This document shows, one piece after another, positions 1 to 9,371 of a stretch of DNA of 58,190 bases. The notes under the pieces were generated by a model that saw only the letters and a program-made list of their open reading frames with translations, searched no databases and was not told the origin of the DNA. The number at the start of each line of letters is the position of its first letter. The stretch's first letter is position 1. Made by a program: the position numbers and the translations under genes. Origin of the DNA: Clostridiaceae bacterium (lineage in GTDB: Bacteria; Bacillota; Clostridia; DSM-8532). The DNA lies in the NCBI GenBank assembly GCA_012839205.1, contig DUNT01000128.1, positions 1 to 58,190 of the forward strand, in the 5' to 3' direction.

Positions 1-14
1 AAGGAAGATACAGC

Positions 15-1637
15 ATGTTTAAGGTCTTTCTTGTCGAGGATGAAAATGTGGTACGCGAAGGCATACGTAAGAACATCCCTTGGGAACAGTATGGCTTTCA
101 TTATACCGGTGATGCTTCAGACGGTGAGCTTGCCCTGCCCTTGATTCGCAAAATACGTCCGGATCTTCTTATTACAGATATCAAAATGCCGTTTATGGAT
201 GGATTGTCATTGATTGATCTGGTACGTAAAGAACTCCCAAAGACAAAAATTGTAATTATTAGTGGATATGACGATTTTTTATATGCGCAGCAGGCTATCC
301 GTATGGGCGTGGATCAATATCTGCTTAAGCCAATTATTAAGGAAAAGCTGGTAGAAATACTAATTGGGCTGCACGAGAAAATGCAGGAAGAGAGACGGCA
401 GCAGGAATACATAGAGAGTTTTAAACGGGAAGCGCAGGAATACGAAAATTTTTCACGCAGAAGGTTTTTTGAACAAATTGTTACCGGTGGTTTAAGCGTG
501 TCAGAAATTTCTGAAACTGCAAAAACCTTGAACATCGACATCAACGCTCCGTACTATAATATTATCCTTTTTTCGTTTAGCAGCACCAAATACAACGCAA
601 GTTCACCAGAAAGCTATACCGAGAATCTGGCAGAAGTGCAGGACAATGTTACTAATTATATCATCGATCATTCCGAATTCATTTTATTTAGATGGAACAT
701 TACAACATATGCAGTTTTGGTTAAGGGTTCACAGGACGAGATACAGCGTAATACCAGTAACTGTATACAAAATATTAAAGACCGTTGTGCCACAGCCGGA
801 CAAGATGTAGGTTGGTATATTGCATGTGGTACTCCGGTTTCACGGCTTGGTGCTATTCCCGCCTGTTTTGCTGAAGCCAACCGCATATTATCTTACCGCC
901 ATTTATGTCCTGAGGAGCATATTCTTTCAGAAACCAGCATACAGAAACTGAGGAAAGATAATCGTATACAGATAGGGTCAGGAAATAAAGAAATTGATCT
1001 GGAATACGTCAGAAAGTTCTTAAGCAACGGAACTGAAAACGAAGTTGATAATTTTATTGATCAAATGCTGCAGAATACCGGGGACGAATTTAAATCACTT
1101 CCTATGTTTTGCAAGTATGTAACAATGACTGTTTACTTTGCAGCTATAGAATATCTGGATTCAATAGGCTGCCGCATGGACAGCTTATGGTCGCAGGAAC
1201 TTCGGCCGGATGACCGTGCTTCAACAATTGATGAAGCACGGCAATATGTTCATCAGGTTATAAAGCAGACTATTGAATTGAGGGACCGGGAAAGTGCAAA
1301 GCAGCAGCATGATATTTTAAGACAGGCCATTGCTTTTATAGATAAGAGTTATTCAGAATCATCAATTTCACTTGATAAGGTCGCCAAAAAAGTAAATATA
1401 AGTCCAAACTACCTGTCGGCGATATTTAGTCAGGAAGTAGGGCAAACCTTAACAGAATATCTTACCTATAAACGAATTGACGAGGCAAAACGTATGCTCC
1501 GCCAAACAGACAACCGCTTAAGCGAAATTGCGTTCGCTGTCGGATATAAGGATCCACGTTACTTCAGTTTTGTGTTTAAAAAAGTTACGGGGCGCACCCC
1601 CAGTGATTATCGAAGAGGAATAAACAGTGAACGTTAA
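15..1637 (+). CDS. YesN-type response regulator, AraC-family output
   Basis: Cytoplasmic transcription regulator of 540 residues. The N-terminal receiver domain (about 1-120) has the acidic pair E8/D9, phospho-acceptor D55 in the DIKMPFMDG loop and K103. A long linker follows, and residues 440-535 form an AraC-type double helix-turn-helix ending in the typical YFSFVFKKVTGRTPSDYRR. This layout is that of YesN regulators, which pair with YesM kinases to control sugar uptake. It overlaps the kinase gene downstream by 11 bases. The start has AAGGAAG eight bases upstream, at the very edge of the window, so its promoter is not visible. The likely targets are the adjacent sugar transporter genes; this is inferred from position only. 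Confidence 0.93.
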   Translation: MFKVFLVEDENVVREGIRKNIPWEQYGFHYTGDASDGELALPLIRKIRPDLLITDIKMPFMDGLSLIDLVRKELPKTKIVIISGYDDFLYAQQAIRMGVDQYLLKPIIKEKLVEILIGLHEKMQEERRQQEYIESFKREAQEYENFSRRRFFEQIVTGGLSVSEISETAKTLNIDINAPYYNIILFSFSSTKYNASSPESYTENLAEVQDNVTNYIIDHSEFILFRWNITTYAVLVKGSQDEIQRNTSNCIQNIKDRCATAGQDVGWYIACGTPVSRLGAIPACFAEANRILSYRHLCPEEHILSETSIQKLRKDNRIQIGSGNKEIDLEYVRKFLSNGTENEVDNFIDQMLQNTGDEFKSLPMFCKYVTMTVYFAAIEYLDSIGCRMDSLWSQELRPDDRASTIDEARQYVHQVIKQTIELRDRESAKQQHDILRQAIAFIDKSYSESSISLDKVAKKVNISPNYLSAIFSQEVGQTLTEYLTYKRIDEAKRMLRQTDNRLSEIAFAVGYKDPRYFSFVFKKVTGRTPSDYRRGINSER

Positions 1638-3069
1638 ATACCTTAGAAAAGAAAAAAAAATAAAAATGCAGAATAGACTCTGGAATATGATTATTATCGT
1701 ATCACTGCCGCTGATGCTAGTTATTATTGCGCTTGCAATAGTGGGTATTGCTTATGCGTTTCGTTATAATGCAATATTGAGCAATGTCACAACGGCCTCT
1801 GAGTTTAATCAGAATTTTAAAGATGATGTAGATTTAAAAATGTATTATTATGTGATTGACAGCCAGTATTCGGAAGGCCTGCCACTTGGAGAGGTGCACT
1901 CAGCTAAAGACATTGCACAAAAGCTGAATGATACTACAACCCAAAAGGACAGTATCCGTGCAATCAGCAGTGTGTTGAGTCTGTGCAATACTCTGGAGCA
2001 AAAGATGCAACAAATCGCTGAAACAAAAGAGTACGACTCTCGTGTAGATCAGCTGGAAAAAAACATCTATATCCTGACTGATCTGATTCAGAAATTCATG
2101 TATACCTATCTTTATTATGAATCGGCGTATCTGAACAGTTTGCAGTCGGACATGGTAACGAATATGATTCTTCTGATGGTCATAGCTATATTCTTCTCGC
2201 TGGCACTGCTATATTTTCTTTTGATAAGTTCCAAAAAGTTAAGTCGTAAGATAGTTGATCCAATAGATATAATTTGCGAGCGCATGGAAGCAATTGGTAA
2301 GGGCAGTTTGTCAGTTCGTGAGCCTATCCAGGCCGATGTAGAGGAGATACAACTTCTTTCTGACGGCATTGAGAATATGGTAGAGCGTCTGATAAAGCAG
2401 ATTGAAAAGAACACCCAGCAGGAAAAGCAGCGCAGACGTACTGAATTTGCATTGTTGCAGTCCCAGATCAACCCCCATTTTCTTTATAACACCCTGGATA
2501 CCATTGTATGGCTTATTGAGTCGGAAGAAATCAGCGAAGCGGTAAGAATGGTTGCAAGCCTCTCAAATTATTTTCGTTTTTCATTAAGCCGGGGGAAAAA
2601 TGTGATTTCTATAGAAGAGGAAGAACAGCACATTCGTAGCTACCTGGAAATACAACAGATGCGTTACCGGGATTTAATGGATTATGAAATTGACATTCCT
2701 GAGCATCTGAAAAAATATATCCTGCCCAAGCTGACCCTTCAGCCTTTGGTAGAAAATGCGCTGTACCACGGTATAAAAAACAGGCGGCGTAAAGGTATTA
2801 TACGTTTAACCGGCAGGGAGGAGAATGGATGCGTGATTCTCGAAGTGGCAGATGATGGACGTGGCATGACCAAGGAACGTTTGGAACAGGTCAGGTCTTC
2901 TCTTACTGATGGCAAAAGCCAAGGATTTGGATTGAGAACAGTGCATCAAAGGATACAGATACTGTTTGGTGGACAATACGGTTTAACATTAGTAAGTACA
3001 TTGGATGTCGGAACTAAGGTTATTGTGACTATTCCTATGAAGACCAGCGACAAGGAGATGGCAATATGA
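1627..3069 (+). CDS. YesM-type sensor histidine kinase
   Basis: Membrane histidine kinase of 480 residues. It has one transmembrane helix near residues 18-45, an extracellular sensor region, a second helix near 175-200, a HAMP-like segment (about 210-265), then the His_kinase domain with the phospho-acceptor motif QINPHFLYNTLD and a C-terminal HATPase with the N-box LVENALYHG and DDGRGM. The start is GTG with AGAGG eight bases upstream, inside the end of the regulator gene. Its stop overlaps the next start as ATGA, so the kinase and the binding lipoprotein downstream are translationally coupled, which suggests that the lipoprotein helps sense the sugar. Confidence 0.92.
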   Translation: MNVKYLRKEKKIKMQNRLWNMIIIVSLPLMLVIIALAIVGIAYAFRYNAILSNVTTASEFNQNFKDDVDLKMYYYVIDSQYSEGLPLGEVHSAKDIAQKLNDTTTQKDSIRAISSVLSLCNTLEQKMQQIAETKEYDSRVDQLEKNIYILTDLIQKFMYTYLYYESAYLNSLQSDMVTNMILLMVIAIFFSLALLYFLLISSKKLSRKIVDPIDIICERMEAIGKGSLSVREPIQADVEEIQLLSDGIENMVERLIKQIEKNTQQEKQRRRTEFALLQSQINPHFLYNTLDTIVWLIESEEISEAVRMVASLSNYFRFSLSRGKNVISIEEEEQHIRSYLEIQQMRYRDLMDYEIDIPEHLKKYILPKLTLQPLVENALYHGIKNRRRKGIIRLTGREENGCVILEVADDGRGMTKERLEQVRSSLTDGKSQGFGLRTVHQRIQILFGGQYGLTLVSTLDVGTKVIVTIPMKTSDKEMAI

Positions 3070-4064
3070 GAAAACTACTTGCTATGATTTTTTGTTTTAC
3101 CATAGTGTTATACAGCGGTTGTACAAAAGAAGAGCAGCCTGTGTCACCGGGAAATACCGATGATAAGCTGATAGTAGTAGGGTTTTCACAGGTGGGTGCG
3201 GAATCAGAGTGGCGGGTGGCAAACACCGAGAACATAAAAGATACTTTAACTGAAGAAAACGGATATGTGTTGATTTTTGATGATGCGAGACAAGAACAAG
3301 AAAACCAGATTCGGGCTATTCGGATGTTTATACAGCAGGATGTAGACTATATCGTGTTCTCTCCAAAGGTTGAGACAGGATGGAATTCCATTTTACTGGA
3401 AGCAAAGGAAGCTGATATACCTGTGCTCGTGATTGATCGGTATATTGAACAGCAGGATGAAGAGCTGTACACAGCTTATATCGGTTCCGATTTTTATAAA
3501 GAAGGTGAGACAGCAGTTTCATGGTTGGCAGACTTTTTGGAAAAGCGAGGAAGGAAAGAGGAGCCAATACGGATAGTTCATATTCAGGGCACCATAGGTT
3601 CTACCCCGCAGATCGGCAGGACAGCCGCGCTTGAAGAAGCAATCAGGAAGCATCCTAACTGGGAATTGGTGGCACAGGAGTGTGGTGATTTTACCAAAGC
3701 CAAGGCATATGAAGTTATGGGTTCAATTTTGAAGCAGACAAAAGATATTGACGTTGTATACTGCGAGAATGATGGTGAGGCTCTGGGTGCAATCGCTGCT
3801 ATGGAAGAGGCAGGCCTGAAATGTGATCCCTATGGTGGTGTGATTGTTATCTCGTTTGACGCTACCCGGCTTGGACTGGAATACTGCCTGTCAGGAAAAA
3901 TTACATTGAATGTTGAATGCAATCCGCTGCAGGGTCCATATGTTGATGAAATTATAAAGAAATTGGAACAAGGAGAATCCATTGAGCCGAAAAACTATAT
4001 TGATGAGACCTATTTTGACTATTCAAGTATTTCAAGAGAAATAATCGATAACAGGAAATATTAA
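3066..4064 (+). CDS. Sugar-binding lipoprotein, YtfQ-like, coupled to the YesM/YesN pair
   Basis: Extracytoplasmic sugar-binding protein of 332 residues (Peripla_BP_4 type). It has a lipoprotein signal with the lipobox LYSGC (lipidated C19). The mature part begins IVVGFSQVGAESEWR and contains QENQIRAIRMFI, VETGWNSIL and VHIQGTIGST, all close to what I recall of E. coli YtfQ, the galactofuranose-binding protein. The start overlaps the kinase stop by four bases (ATGA). As it is made with the two-component system and a second binding protein follows, it may act mainly as a co-sensor that presents sugar to YesM. The alternative is a plain transport component. About 200 bases separate it from the next gene. 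Confidence 0.85.
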   Translation: MRKLLAMIFCFTIVLYSGCTKEEQPVSPGNTDDKLIVVGFSQVGAESEWRVANTENIKDTLTEENGYVLIFDDARQEQENQIRAIRMFIQQDVDYIVFSPKVETGWNSILLEAKEADIPVLVIDRYIEQQDEELYTAYIGSDFYKEGETAVSWLADFLEKRGRKEEPIRIVHIQGTIGSTPQIGRTAALEEAIRKHPNWELVAQECGDFTKAKAYEVMGSILKQTKDIDVVYCENDGEALGAIAAMEEAGLKCDPYGGVIVISFDATRLGLEYCLSGKITLNVECNPLQGPYVDEIIKKLEQGESIEPKNYIDETYFDYSSISREIIDNRKY

Positions 4065-4196
4065 TATCATGTTGGTTATTTTAATATAAATGGTTGAAAT
4101 ATTACGATAGATTTATAATACTATATAGTAAAATATGGAAAATGTACATTTTTTGAATAAGTTGGTTGAAAATTTTACGGACTTAGCCCCTGGAAC

Positions 4197-4234
4197 TTGT
4201 TTTTAGCAGCTGGAAAATTATATGCTAAAAACAA
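4197..4234 (+). other. Inverted repeat in the leader of the second binding-protein gene
   Basis: A perfect 12-bp stem, TTGTTTTTAGCA with its complement, encloses a 14-base loop. It lies 32 bases before the start codon. No T-run follows, so it is unlikely to be a terminator; a role in mRNA stability or as a regulator site is possible. A TATAAT box at 4114-4119 may mark a separate promoter for the gene downstream, but I see no good -35 box at the right distance. Confidence 0.4.
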
Positions 4235-4265
4235 AGATTTATAAAATTGAAAGGGGAATAAGAAA

Positions 4266-5288
4266 ATGAAAAGAATCTTAGCCTTAGTCTTGGTAGCTGT
4301 TCTGACATTAGGATTAGTAGCTTGCGGCTCGACGCCTGCAGGTCCAGATCAACCGTCAACACCCGGAACATCCGGCGATACACCGAAATCTTCTGCCGGC
4401 GATGGTCTCATCAAAGTTGGTATTGTTAACAATCCTCCTTCCGAGTCCGGATATCGTGCTGCGAATGTGGCAGACTTTGAAAAAGTCTTTACTGAAGCCA
4501 ATGGATACAAGACTTCCACATTCTACAGCCTGAAGAATGATGAGCAATTGAATGCGGCAGCACAGTTCATCACAGACGGTGTGGACTATCTTCTTATCTC
4601 AGCTGCCGCTACTGATGGATGGACCAATGTTCTGGAAAATGCACAGAAAGCTGGTATTAAAGTATTCCTTTTCGACCGCATGATGAACGTAGACGAGAGC
4701 TTATTTGAAGCTGCTGTTGTTTCTGACATGGCAGCACAGGGAAGAATGGCCGTTCAATGGCTGTTAGATCAAAAACTGCCCGAATATAATGTTGTACATA
4801 TTCAAGGCGCAATGGGCAGTGATGCTCAGATTGGGCGTACAACACCATTAGATGAACAATTCCAGAAAGGTACTATGAAACGTGTTGCCCAGCAGACTGC
4901 TACCTGGGATGAAGCTACAGCTAAACAGATTGTAGAATCAGTAATCAACTCAAATGAAAGTTTCAATGTTATCTACGCTGAGAATGACGGTATGGCTAAG
5001 GGCGCAGTTGCAGCTCTGGATGAAGCAGGTATTACCCACGGTGTTAATGGGGATGTCGTGGTAATAGGCTTCGACTGCAACAAGTGGGCTTTAAGAGAAG
5101 TACTTGCAGGCAACTGGAACTTAGACGTTCAGTGCAGCCCCTTCCAAGCAGAAAAAATCAATGAAATGATTCAGGATCTTGAAGCTGGCAAGACAATTCC
5201 AGAAAAGATAGTTATTAACGAAGAAACATACTTTGATGCAGCAACCATTACACAAGAAGATATAGATAAATATGGTCTTGGTGATTAA
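4266..5288 (+). CDS. Sugar-binding lipoprotein of the ABC importer
   Basis: Extracytoplasmic solute-binding protein of 340 residues. The lipoprotein signal ends in LGLVACGS with lipidated C20, followed by a Pro/Ser/Thr-rich linker to about residue 48. The folded part holds VGIVNNPPSESGYR, a hinge region VVHIQGAMGSDAQIGR and YAENDGMAKGAVAALDEAG, typical of Peripla_BP_4 proteins. It is a paralogue of the lipoprotein encoded at 3066-4064 (shared IQG, DAQIGR/TPQIGR and ENDG motifs). The start has GAAAGGGG seven bases upstream. A strong hairpin downstream separates it from the ATPase gene, the usual arrangement that lets the binding protein be made in excess. Confidence 0.9.
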   Translation: MKRILALVLVAVLTLGLVACGSTPAGPDQPSTPGTSGDTPKSSAGDGLIKVGIVNNPPSESGYRAANVADFEKVFTEANGYKTSTFYSLKNDEQLNAAAQFITDGVDYLLISAAATDGWTNVLENAQKAGIKVFLFDRMMNVDESLFEAAVVSDMAAQGRMAVQWLLDQKLPEYNVVHIQGAMGSDAQIGRTTPLDEQFQKGTMKRVAQQTATWDEATAKQIVESVINSNESFNVIYAENDGMAKGAVAALDEAGITHGVNGDVVVIGFDCNKWALREVLAGNWNLDVQCSPFQAEKINEMIQDLEAGKTIPEKIVINEETYFDAATITQEDIDKYGLGD

Positions 5289-5335
5289 TAAACAATATCA
5301 CTTTGCCTGTTATGAGAGAGTTTAATTAAGTCTGT

Positions 5336-5376
5336 GCGATGTAAAGTATGCGGATATTACCGCATACTTACATCGC
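5336..5376 (+). terminator. Strong hairpin after the binding-protein gene
   Basis: Two arms of 18 and 17 bases (5336-5353 and 5360-5376) pair perfectly except for one bulged A, with the loop ATATTA. No long T-run follows, so partial termination or protection of the upstream mRNA from 3' decay is more likely than full termination. The ATPase and permease genes lie downstream on the same strand. Confidence 0.6.
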
Positions 5377-5399
5377 TGTTAGAAAGAAAATAGAGGTTT

Positions 5400-5505
5400 T
5401 TCCCACCTCCTGGGCGGCGGGCAGGGATTATTATTACAGGCGGGGGTATATCCCCCAGTTCGAATTTCAACGACTCGGTTCCGTTCGAAATCAATAATTA
5501 CGGTA
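5400..5505 (+). other. Unexplained G+C-rich structured leader before the ATPase gene
   Basis: This stretch is much richer in G and C than its surroundings. It contains a CCCACC/GGGCGG-rich segment (5402-5427), a small perfect hairpin GGGGGTATATCCCCC (5444-5458) and TTCGAA twice (5460-5465 and 5484-5489). The ATPase start lies about 50 bases further on. It matches no riboswitch class I recognise. It may be a dispersed repeat or a structured leader. Confidence 0.35.
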
Positions 5506-5554
5506 ACGGGTGAGGTCGTTTAAAAAGATTTCTAACACTATAAGGATGGTAGCT

Positions 5555-7066
5555 ATGCATAACGACATCATTTTATCAATGAGGAGTATAAACAAATCGT
5601 TTCCGGGTGTTCGTGCTTTAAAAAATGTAGATTTTACTCTGAGAAAAGGTGAAATTCATGCCCTGATGGGTGAGAATGGAGCCGGAAAGTCAACCTTAAT
5701 CAAGGTTTTAACAGGGGTATACCCGAAAGATTCAGGTCAAATCTACCTGGACGGCATTAGCAAAGAAATTAATGTAAAATCGCCTTACGAGGCTCAGAAT
5801 TTAGGCATCAGTACGGTTTATCAGGAGATTACTCTTTGTCCCAACCTTACAGTTGCCGAGAATATGTTTATTGGGAGAGGCAATTACCGTATGGTAAATT
5901 GGCGCTCTATGAAAAAGAAGACAACAGAAATACTTTCGAAATTAAATATACCGGCGAGGGCTACTCAACAGCTTGGCACCTGTTCTATAGCTGTGCAGCA
6001 AATGGTGGCTATTGCCCGTTCTGTTGATATGGACTGTAAAGTTCTTATTCTGGACGAGCCGACTTCCTCGCTGGATGAACAAGAGGTTGAAAAGCTTTTC
6101 TCTCTTATGCGTGAACTGAAATCACGTGGTGTCGGCATAATCTATATTACACACTTTCTTGATGAGGTGTATGAGATATGCGACAGAATTACTGTTTTGA
6201 GAAACGGTGAGCAGGTAGGAGAGTATGGAATAAATGATTTGCCGCGTGTACAACTTATTTCAAAGATGATGGGTAAGGATCTTGACGATATTTCATCGCT
6301 GCAGAATCGACAGCAATTAGATGAAAATTTAGATATTCCACCTGTTTACCAGGCAGCTGGATTATCTAGTTTGGAATGTACCAATGCATTCGACTTTAGA
6401 ATCTCTAAGGGAGAAGTTAACGGGTTTACCGGGTTGCTTGGCTCTGGGCGCAGTGAAAGTGTACGCGCTATTTTTGCTGCTGATAAAATCACCAGTGGCA
6501 GAATCAAAATAAACGGTAAAGACGTTAGAATTAAAAAGCCTAAGGACGCTATGATGCATGGTATCGGATATCTGCCCGAAGACAGAAAACGGGATGGTGT
6601 TGTTGAGGATTTGTCGGTTCGTGAAAATATTATACTTGCTCTGCAAGTAATGAAGGGATTCTTCAAACCCTTTTCAAGAGCTGAGGCTGAAGCCTTTGCA
6701 GATGAGTACATAAAATTATTAGGTATAAAAACTGCTTCAATGGATACTCCAATAAAATCGCTATCTGGCGGGAATCAGCAAAAAGTAATATTAGCACGCT
6801 GGTTACTCACAAATCCACAATATCTTATCCTGGACGAGCCAACGCGGGGCATTGATGTCGGAACAAAAGTCGAAATACAAAAACTCGTACTTAAGCTGGC
6901 TGAGGATGGCGTCAGCGTTACATTTATTTCATCTGAAATCGAGGAGATGCTCCGCACTTGTTCGCGGCTCATTGTAATGCGGGATCGTAAGATAGTTGGC
7001 GAACTGAAGGGCGATGATATGACACAAGATAAGATTATGCATACGATAGCGGGGGAGGCAGTATAA
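5555..7066 (+). CDS. Sugar ABC transporter, double ATP-binding protein (RbsA/YtfR type)
   Basis: Cytoplasmic ATPase of 503 residues that energises sugar import. Two ABC domains lie in tandem. The first has Walker A GENGAGKS and Walker B VLILDEPTSSLD but a degenerate signature (CSIAVQQM). The second has the degenerate Walker A GLLGSGRS, a canonical LSGGNQQKV signature and Walker B YLILDEPTRGID. This asymmetry is normal in RbsA, AraG and XylG. The ATG at 5555 is chosen because AAGGA lies eight bases before it; an in-frame GTG at 5510 and an ATG at 5546 are possible but less well placed. The stop is directly followed by the permease start. Confidence 0.93.
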   Translation: MHNDIILSMRSINKSFPGVRALKNVDFTLRKGEIHALMGENGAGKSTLIKVLTGVYPKDSGQIYLDGISKEINVKSPYEAQNLGISTVYQEITLCPNLTVAENMFIGRGNYRMVNWRSMKKKTTEILSKLNIPARATQQLGTCSIAVQQMVAIARSVDMDCKVLILDEPTSSLDEQEVEKLFSLMRELKSRGVGIIYITHFLDEVYEICDRITVLRNGEQVGEYGINDLPRVQLISKMMGKDLDDISSLQNRQQLDENLDIPPVYQAAGLSSLECTNAFDFRISKGEVNGFTGLLGSGRSESVRAIFAADKITSGRIKINGKDVRIKKPKDAMMHGIGYLPEDRKRDGVVEDLSVRENIILALQVMKGFFKPFSRAEAEAFADEYIKLLGIKTASMDTPIKSLSGGNQQKVILARWLLTNPQYLILDEPTRGIDVGTKVEIQKLVLKLAEDGVSVTFISSEIEEMLRTCSRLIVMRDRKIVGELKGDDMTQDKIMHTIAGEAV

Positions 7067-8149
7067 ATGGGTAATGGTTTAAAGAAATTTGCTAGGTCAC
7101 AATTGGTTATACCGTTGTTTGCACTTTTTTTATTAGTAGTTTTTAACTTAATCAGGGATCCTGAATTCTTCTCTTTAACCATCGCAACCAACAACCAAGG
7201 AAACACTGTTCTTTCAGGGAATCTGATAAGTATCTTGAACGGTGCATCAGCAGTGGCTATTCTGTCAATCGGTATGACACTGGTGACGTCATCGTGTAAA
7301 GGTCAGGATATAAGTGTTGCTGCAGTAGCGGCAATAGCAGGAAGTGTCTTTGTAAGTGTGCTTCGCTCGAATGAAATTACAATACCGATAATTATTCTTG
7401 CATTTTTGTTTAGCTGTGTTGTTGCAGTTCTTTTCAGCACATTCAACGGTGTGTTGGTTGCCGTATTTAAAATTCAGCCCATGATTGCAACGTTAATACT
7501 GTTTTCTGCCGGCCGGTCTATCGCTTATTGGATAAACGGAGGGGCAACTCCCACTGTTTCAAGTCCACTGCTATCCAGCATTGGAGGTTTTATTCCGGGG
7601 ATCCCCCTGCCCACTCCCATCATTATCATGGTTATATTCCTGATTTTAATTTCGCTTGTTTTAAGGTTTACTAACCTTGGATTATACACACAGGTGGTTG
7701 GAATTAATGAAGGAACTGCCCATTTAAACGGAATTAATCCTGTTTGGATAAAACTAATATCATTTATGATATTGGGAGTTTGTGTTGCTACCGCAGGCTG
7801 TATTACTGTATGCAGAATCGGACTTATCAACCATGAGACTCTTCTTTTGGATGTGGAGATGGACGTTATTCTGGCAGTTGCCATAGGAGGAACTGCTCTA
7901 AGTGGCGGAAAATTCAGCTTGTTTGGTTCAGTTATTGGGGCATATATAATTCAGGCTTTGACGGTTACGCTTTATGCAATGAAGGTTCCTTCAGCGGCGG
8001 TAAAAGCCTATAAAGCAATGGTTATTATAATTATCGTTGTAATCAGTTCACCGGTTGTAAAAGCATATGCCATTAATCTATACAATAAGCTGTTTAAAAA
8101 ACAGTTACAAACGGAGAATTCCAATGAAGGCTCCTTAAACAGTGTTTAA
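7067..8149 (+). CDS. Sugar ABC transporter permease, YtfT-like
   Basis: Inner-membrane permease of 360 residues, BPD_transp_2 family, with about nine hydrophobic helices. The motifs SILNGASAVAILSIGMTLV, GQDISVAAVAAIAG and AVAIGGTALSGGKFSL are those of RbsC-like permeases. The GxDISV loop and the order of conserved segments are closest to what I recall of E. coli YtfT. It starts immediately after the ATPase stop, so the two are surely co-translated, and GGGGGAGG precedes the ATG. A second, different permease follows, as in the YtfT-YjfF pair, so the membrane channel is probably a heterodimer. Confidence 0.92.
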   Translation: MGNGLKKFARSQLVIPLFALFLLVVFNLIRDPEFFSLTIATNNQGNTVLSGNLISILNGASAVAILSIGMTLVTSSCKGQDISVAAVAAIAGSVFVSVLRSNEITIPIIILAFLFSCVVAVLFSTFNGVLVAVFKIQPMIATLILFSAGRSIAYWINGGATPTVSSPLLSSIGGFIPGIPLPTPIIIMVIFLILISLVLRFTNLGLYTQVVGINEGTAHLNGINPVWIKLISFMILGVCVATAGCITVCRIGLINHETLLLDVEMDVILAVAIGGTALSGGKFSLFGSVIGAYIIQALTVTLYAMKVPSAAVKAYKAMVIIIIVVISSPVVKAYAINLYNKLFKKQLQTENSNEGSLNSV

Positions 8150-8219
8150 CGCCTTAAGGATTATTGTTATAGCCATCAGTGTAACTTATTCGCCAATTGT
8201 TAAAGGTTATACCTTCTGA
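8145..8219 (+). pseudogene. Possible remnant of a permease C-terminus
   Basis: In the frame starting at 8142 the stretch reads VFNALRIIVIAISVTYSPIV, then KGYTF and a stop at 8217-8219. The preceding permease ends with a similar segment (KAMVIIIIVVISSPVVKAY). It looks like the 3' end of a duplicated or deleted permease gene left between the two intact ones. The match is short, and chance similarity between hydrophobic stretches cannot be excluded. Confidence 0.35.
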
Positions 8220-8258
8220 TTGTGCGAAAAACCGACGAAGTAATGGAGAATTAATGCT

Positions 8259-9371
8259 ATGAAAAATGATAAGGATTTGTTAACTGTAAAATCGGAAAAG
8301 AAACGCAGAGAGCCTATTTCTAACACCAACCTGCTCATGACAATTACGGTTTGTACCTTCATCGGTATGTATGTAATTGCCATGATGGTCTGGGGTGGTG
8401 GGTTCTTAAACCCCCAGCAGTTTCTTGATCTTTTCAATAACAACGCATTCTTGCTTATAATTGCCTGTGGGCTGACTATGGTCATGATATCAGGTGGGAT
8501 AGATATTTCGGGAGGAGGAATTACTGCTCTTGTGACTATGGTCTGCGTTGTTTATCTTGAAGATCATGGTGGAAGTATAATAGGCTCGATGTTGATATCT
8601 CTAGGTATAGGTTTATTCTTCGGGCTGCTTCATGGATTATTAATATCATATTTAGAGATACAGCCCTTCATTGTCACATTAGCAGGTATGTTCTTTGCAA
8701 GAGGCATGGTAACCATAGTCAGCATTGCTCCGCGCACCGCATCACATAAAGCATTTATGAGTCTTAAACAATTACGTATCACATTACCGGGGATAGGTTA
8801 TTATGGAAAGACCGGCAATTTTATTCCCGCCCAAATTGAGCCAGGAGTTATAATAGCTATTGTTATAGTAATAGCTGTAGCAGTGATTCTGAAATGGTCA
8901 CGATTCGGCCGTAACCTCTATGCAGTGGGCGGAAACAGTCACAGTGCATTAACCCTCGGTATTAATGTAAAACGCACGAAGTTCTTTGCTTATTTATTAG
9001 CCGGATTGTTATCCGGAATTAGTGGTTATGTTTATCTGCTGCACACAGGTGCAGGTGATGCTGCCAATGCCACGCAAGCAGAAATGCAGGCAATCGCATC
9101 TAATATTATAGGCGGGACATTATTAACCGGCGGTGTTGGAAATGTAATTGGCACACTTTTTGGGATGCTCTCTTTAAAAACTATTACAAATATAGTAATT
9201 GCTTCAGGCCTTACTAAGCCATATTATCAGAGTATTACAACCGGGCTCATGCTGTGTTTCTTTATTTTACTTCAGAGTGTAATTCTAGCTGTTCGTGAAA
9301 AGGGGGACTTCAGGTTGCTGCTGCCGGAGTGGATGAGATTCGACAGAGCAAATAAAAAGAAAGACGATTAG
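8259..9371 (+). CDS. Sugar ABC transporter permease, YjfF-like
   Basis: Inner-membrane permease of 370 residues, BPD_transp_2 family. It contains NNNAFLLIIACGLTMVMISG, GGIDISGGG, IQPFIVTLAGMFFARG and IIGGTLLTGGVGNVIGTLFG. The last two are close to E. coli YjfF as I recall it, where the protein partners YtfT. The N-terminus has about 25 hydrophilic residues before the first helix. GGAG lies about a dozen bases before the start. It is the last gene of the importer operon; I see no clear terminator in the 150 bases that follow. Confidence 0.92.
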   Translation: MKNDKDLLTVKSEKKRREPISNTNLLMTITVCTFIGMYVIAMMVWGGGFLNPQQFLDLFNNNAFLLIIACGLTMVMISGGIDISGGGITALVTMVCVVYLEDHGGSIIGSMLISLGIGLFFGLLHGLLISYLEIQPFIVTLAGMFFARGMVTIVSIAPRTASHKAFMSLKQLRITLPGIGYYGKTGNFIPAQIEPGVIIAIVIVIAVAVILKWSRFGRNLYAVGGNSHSALTLGINVKRTKFFAYLLAGLLSGISGYVYLLHTGAGDAANATQAEMQAIASNIIGGTLLTGGVGNVIGTLFGMLSLKTITNIVIASGLTKPYYQSITTGLMLCFFILLQSVILAVREKGDFRLLLPEWMRFDRANKKKDD

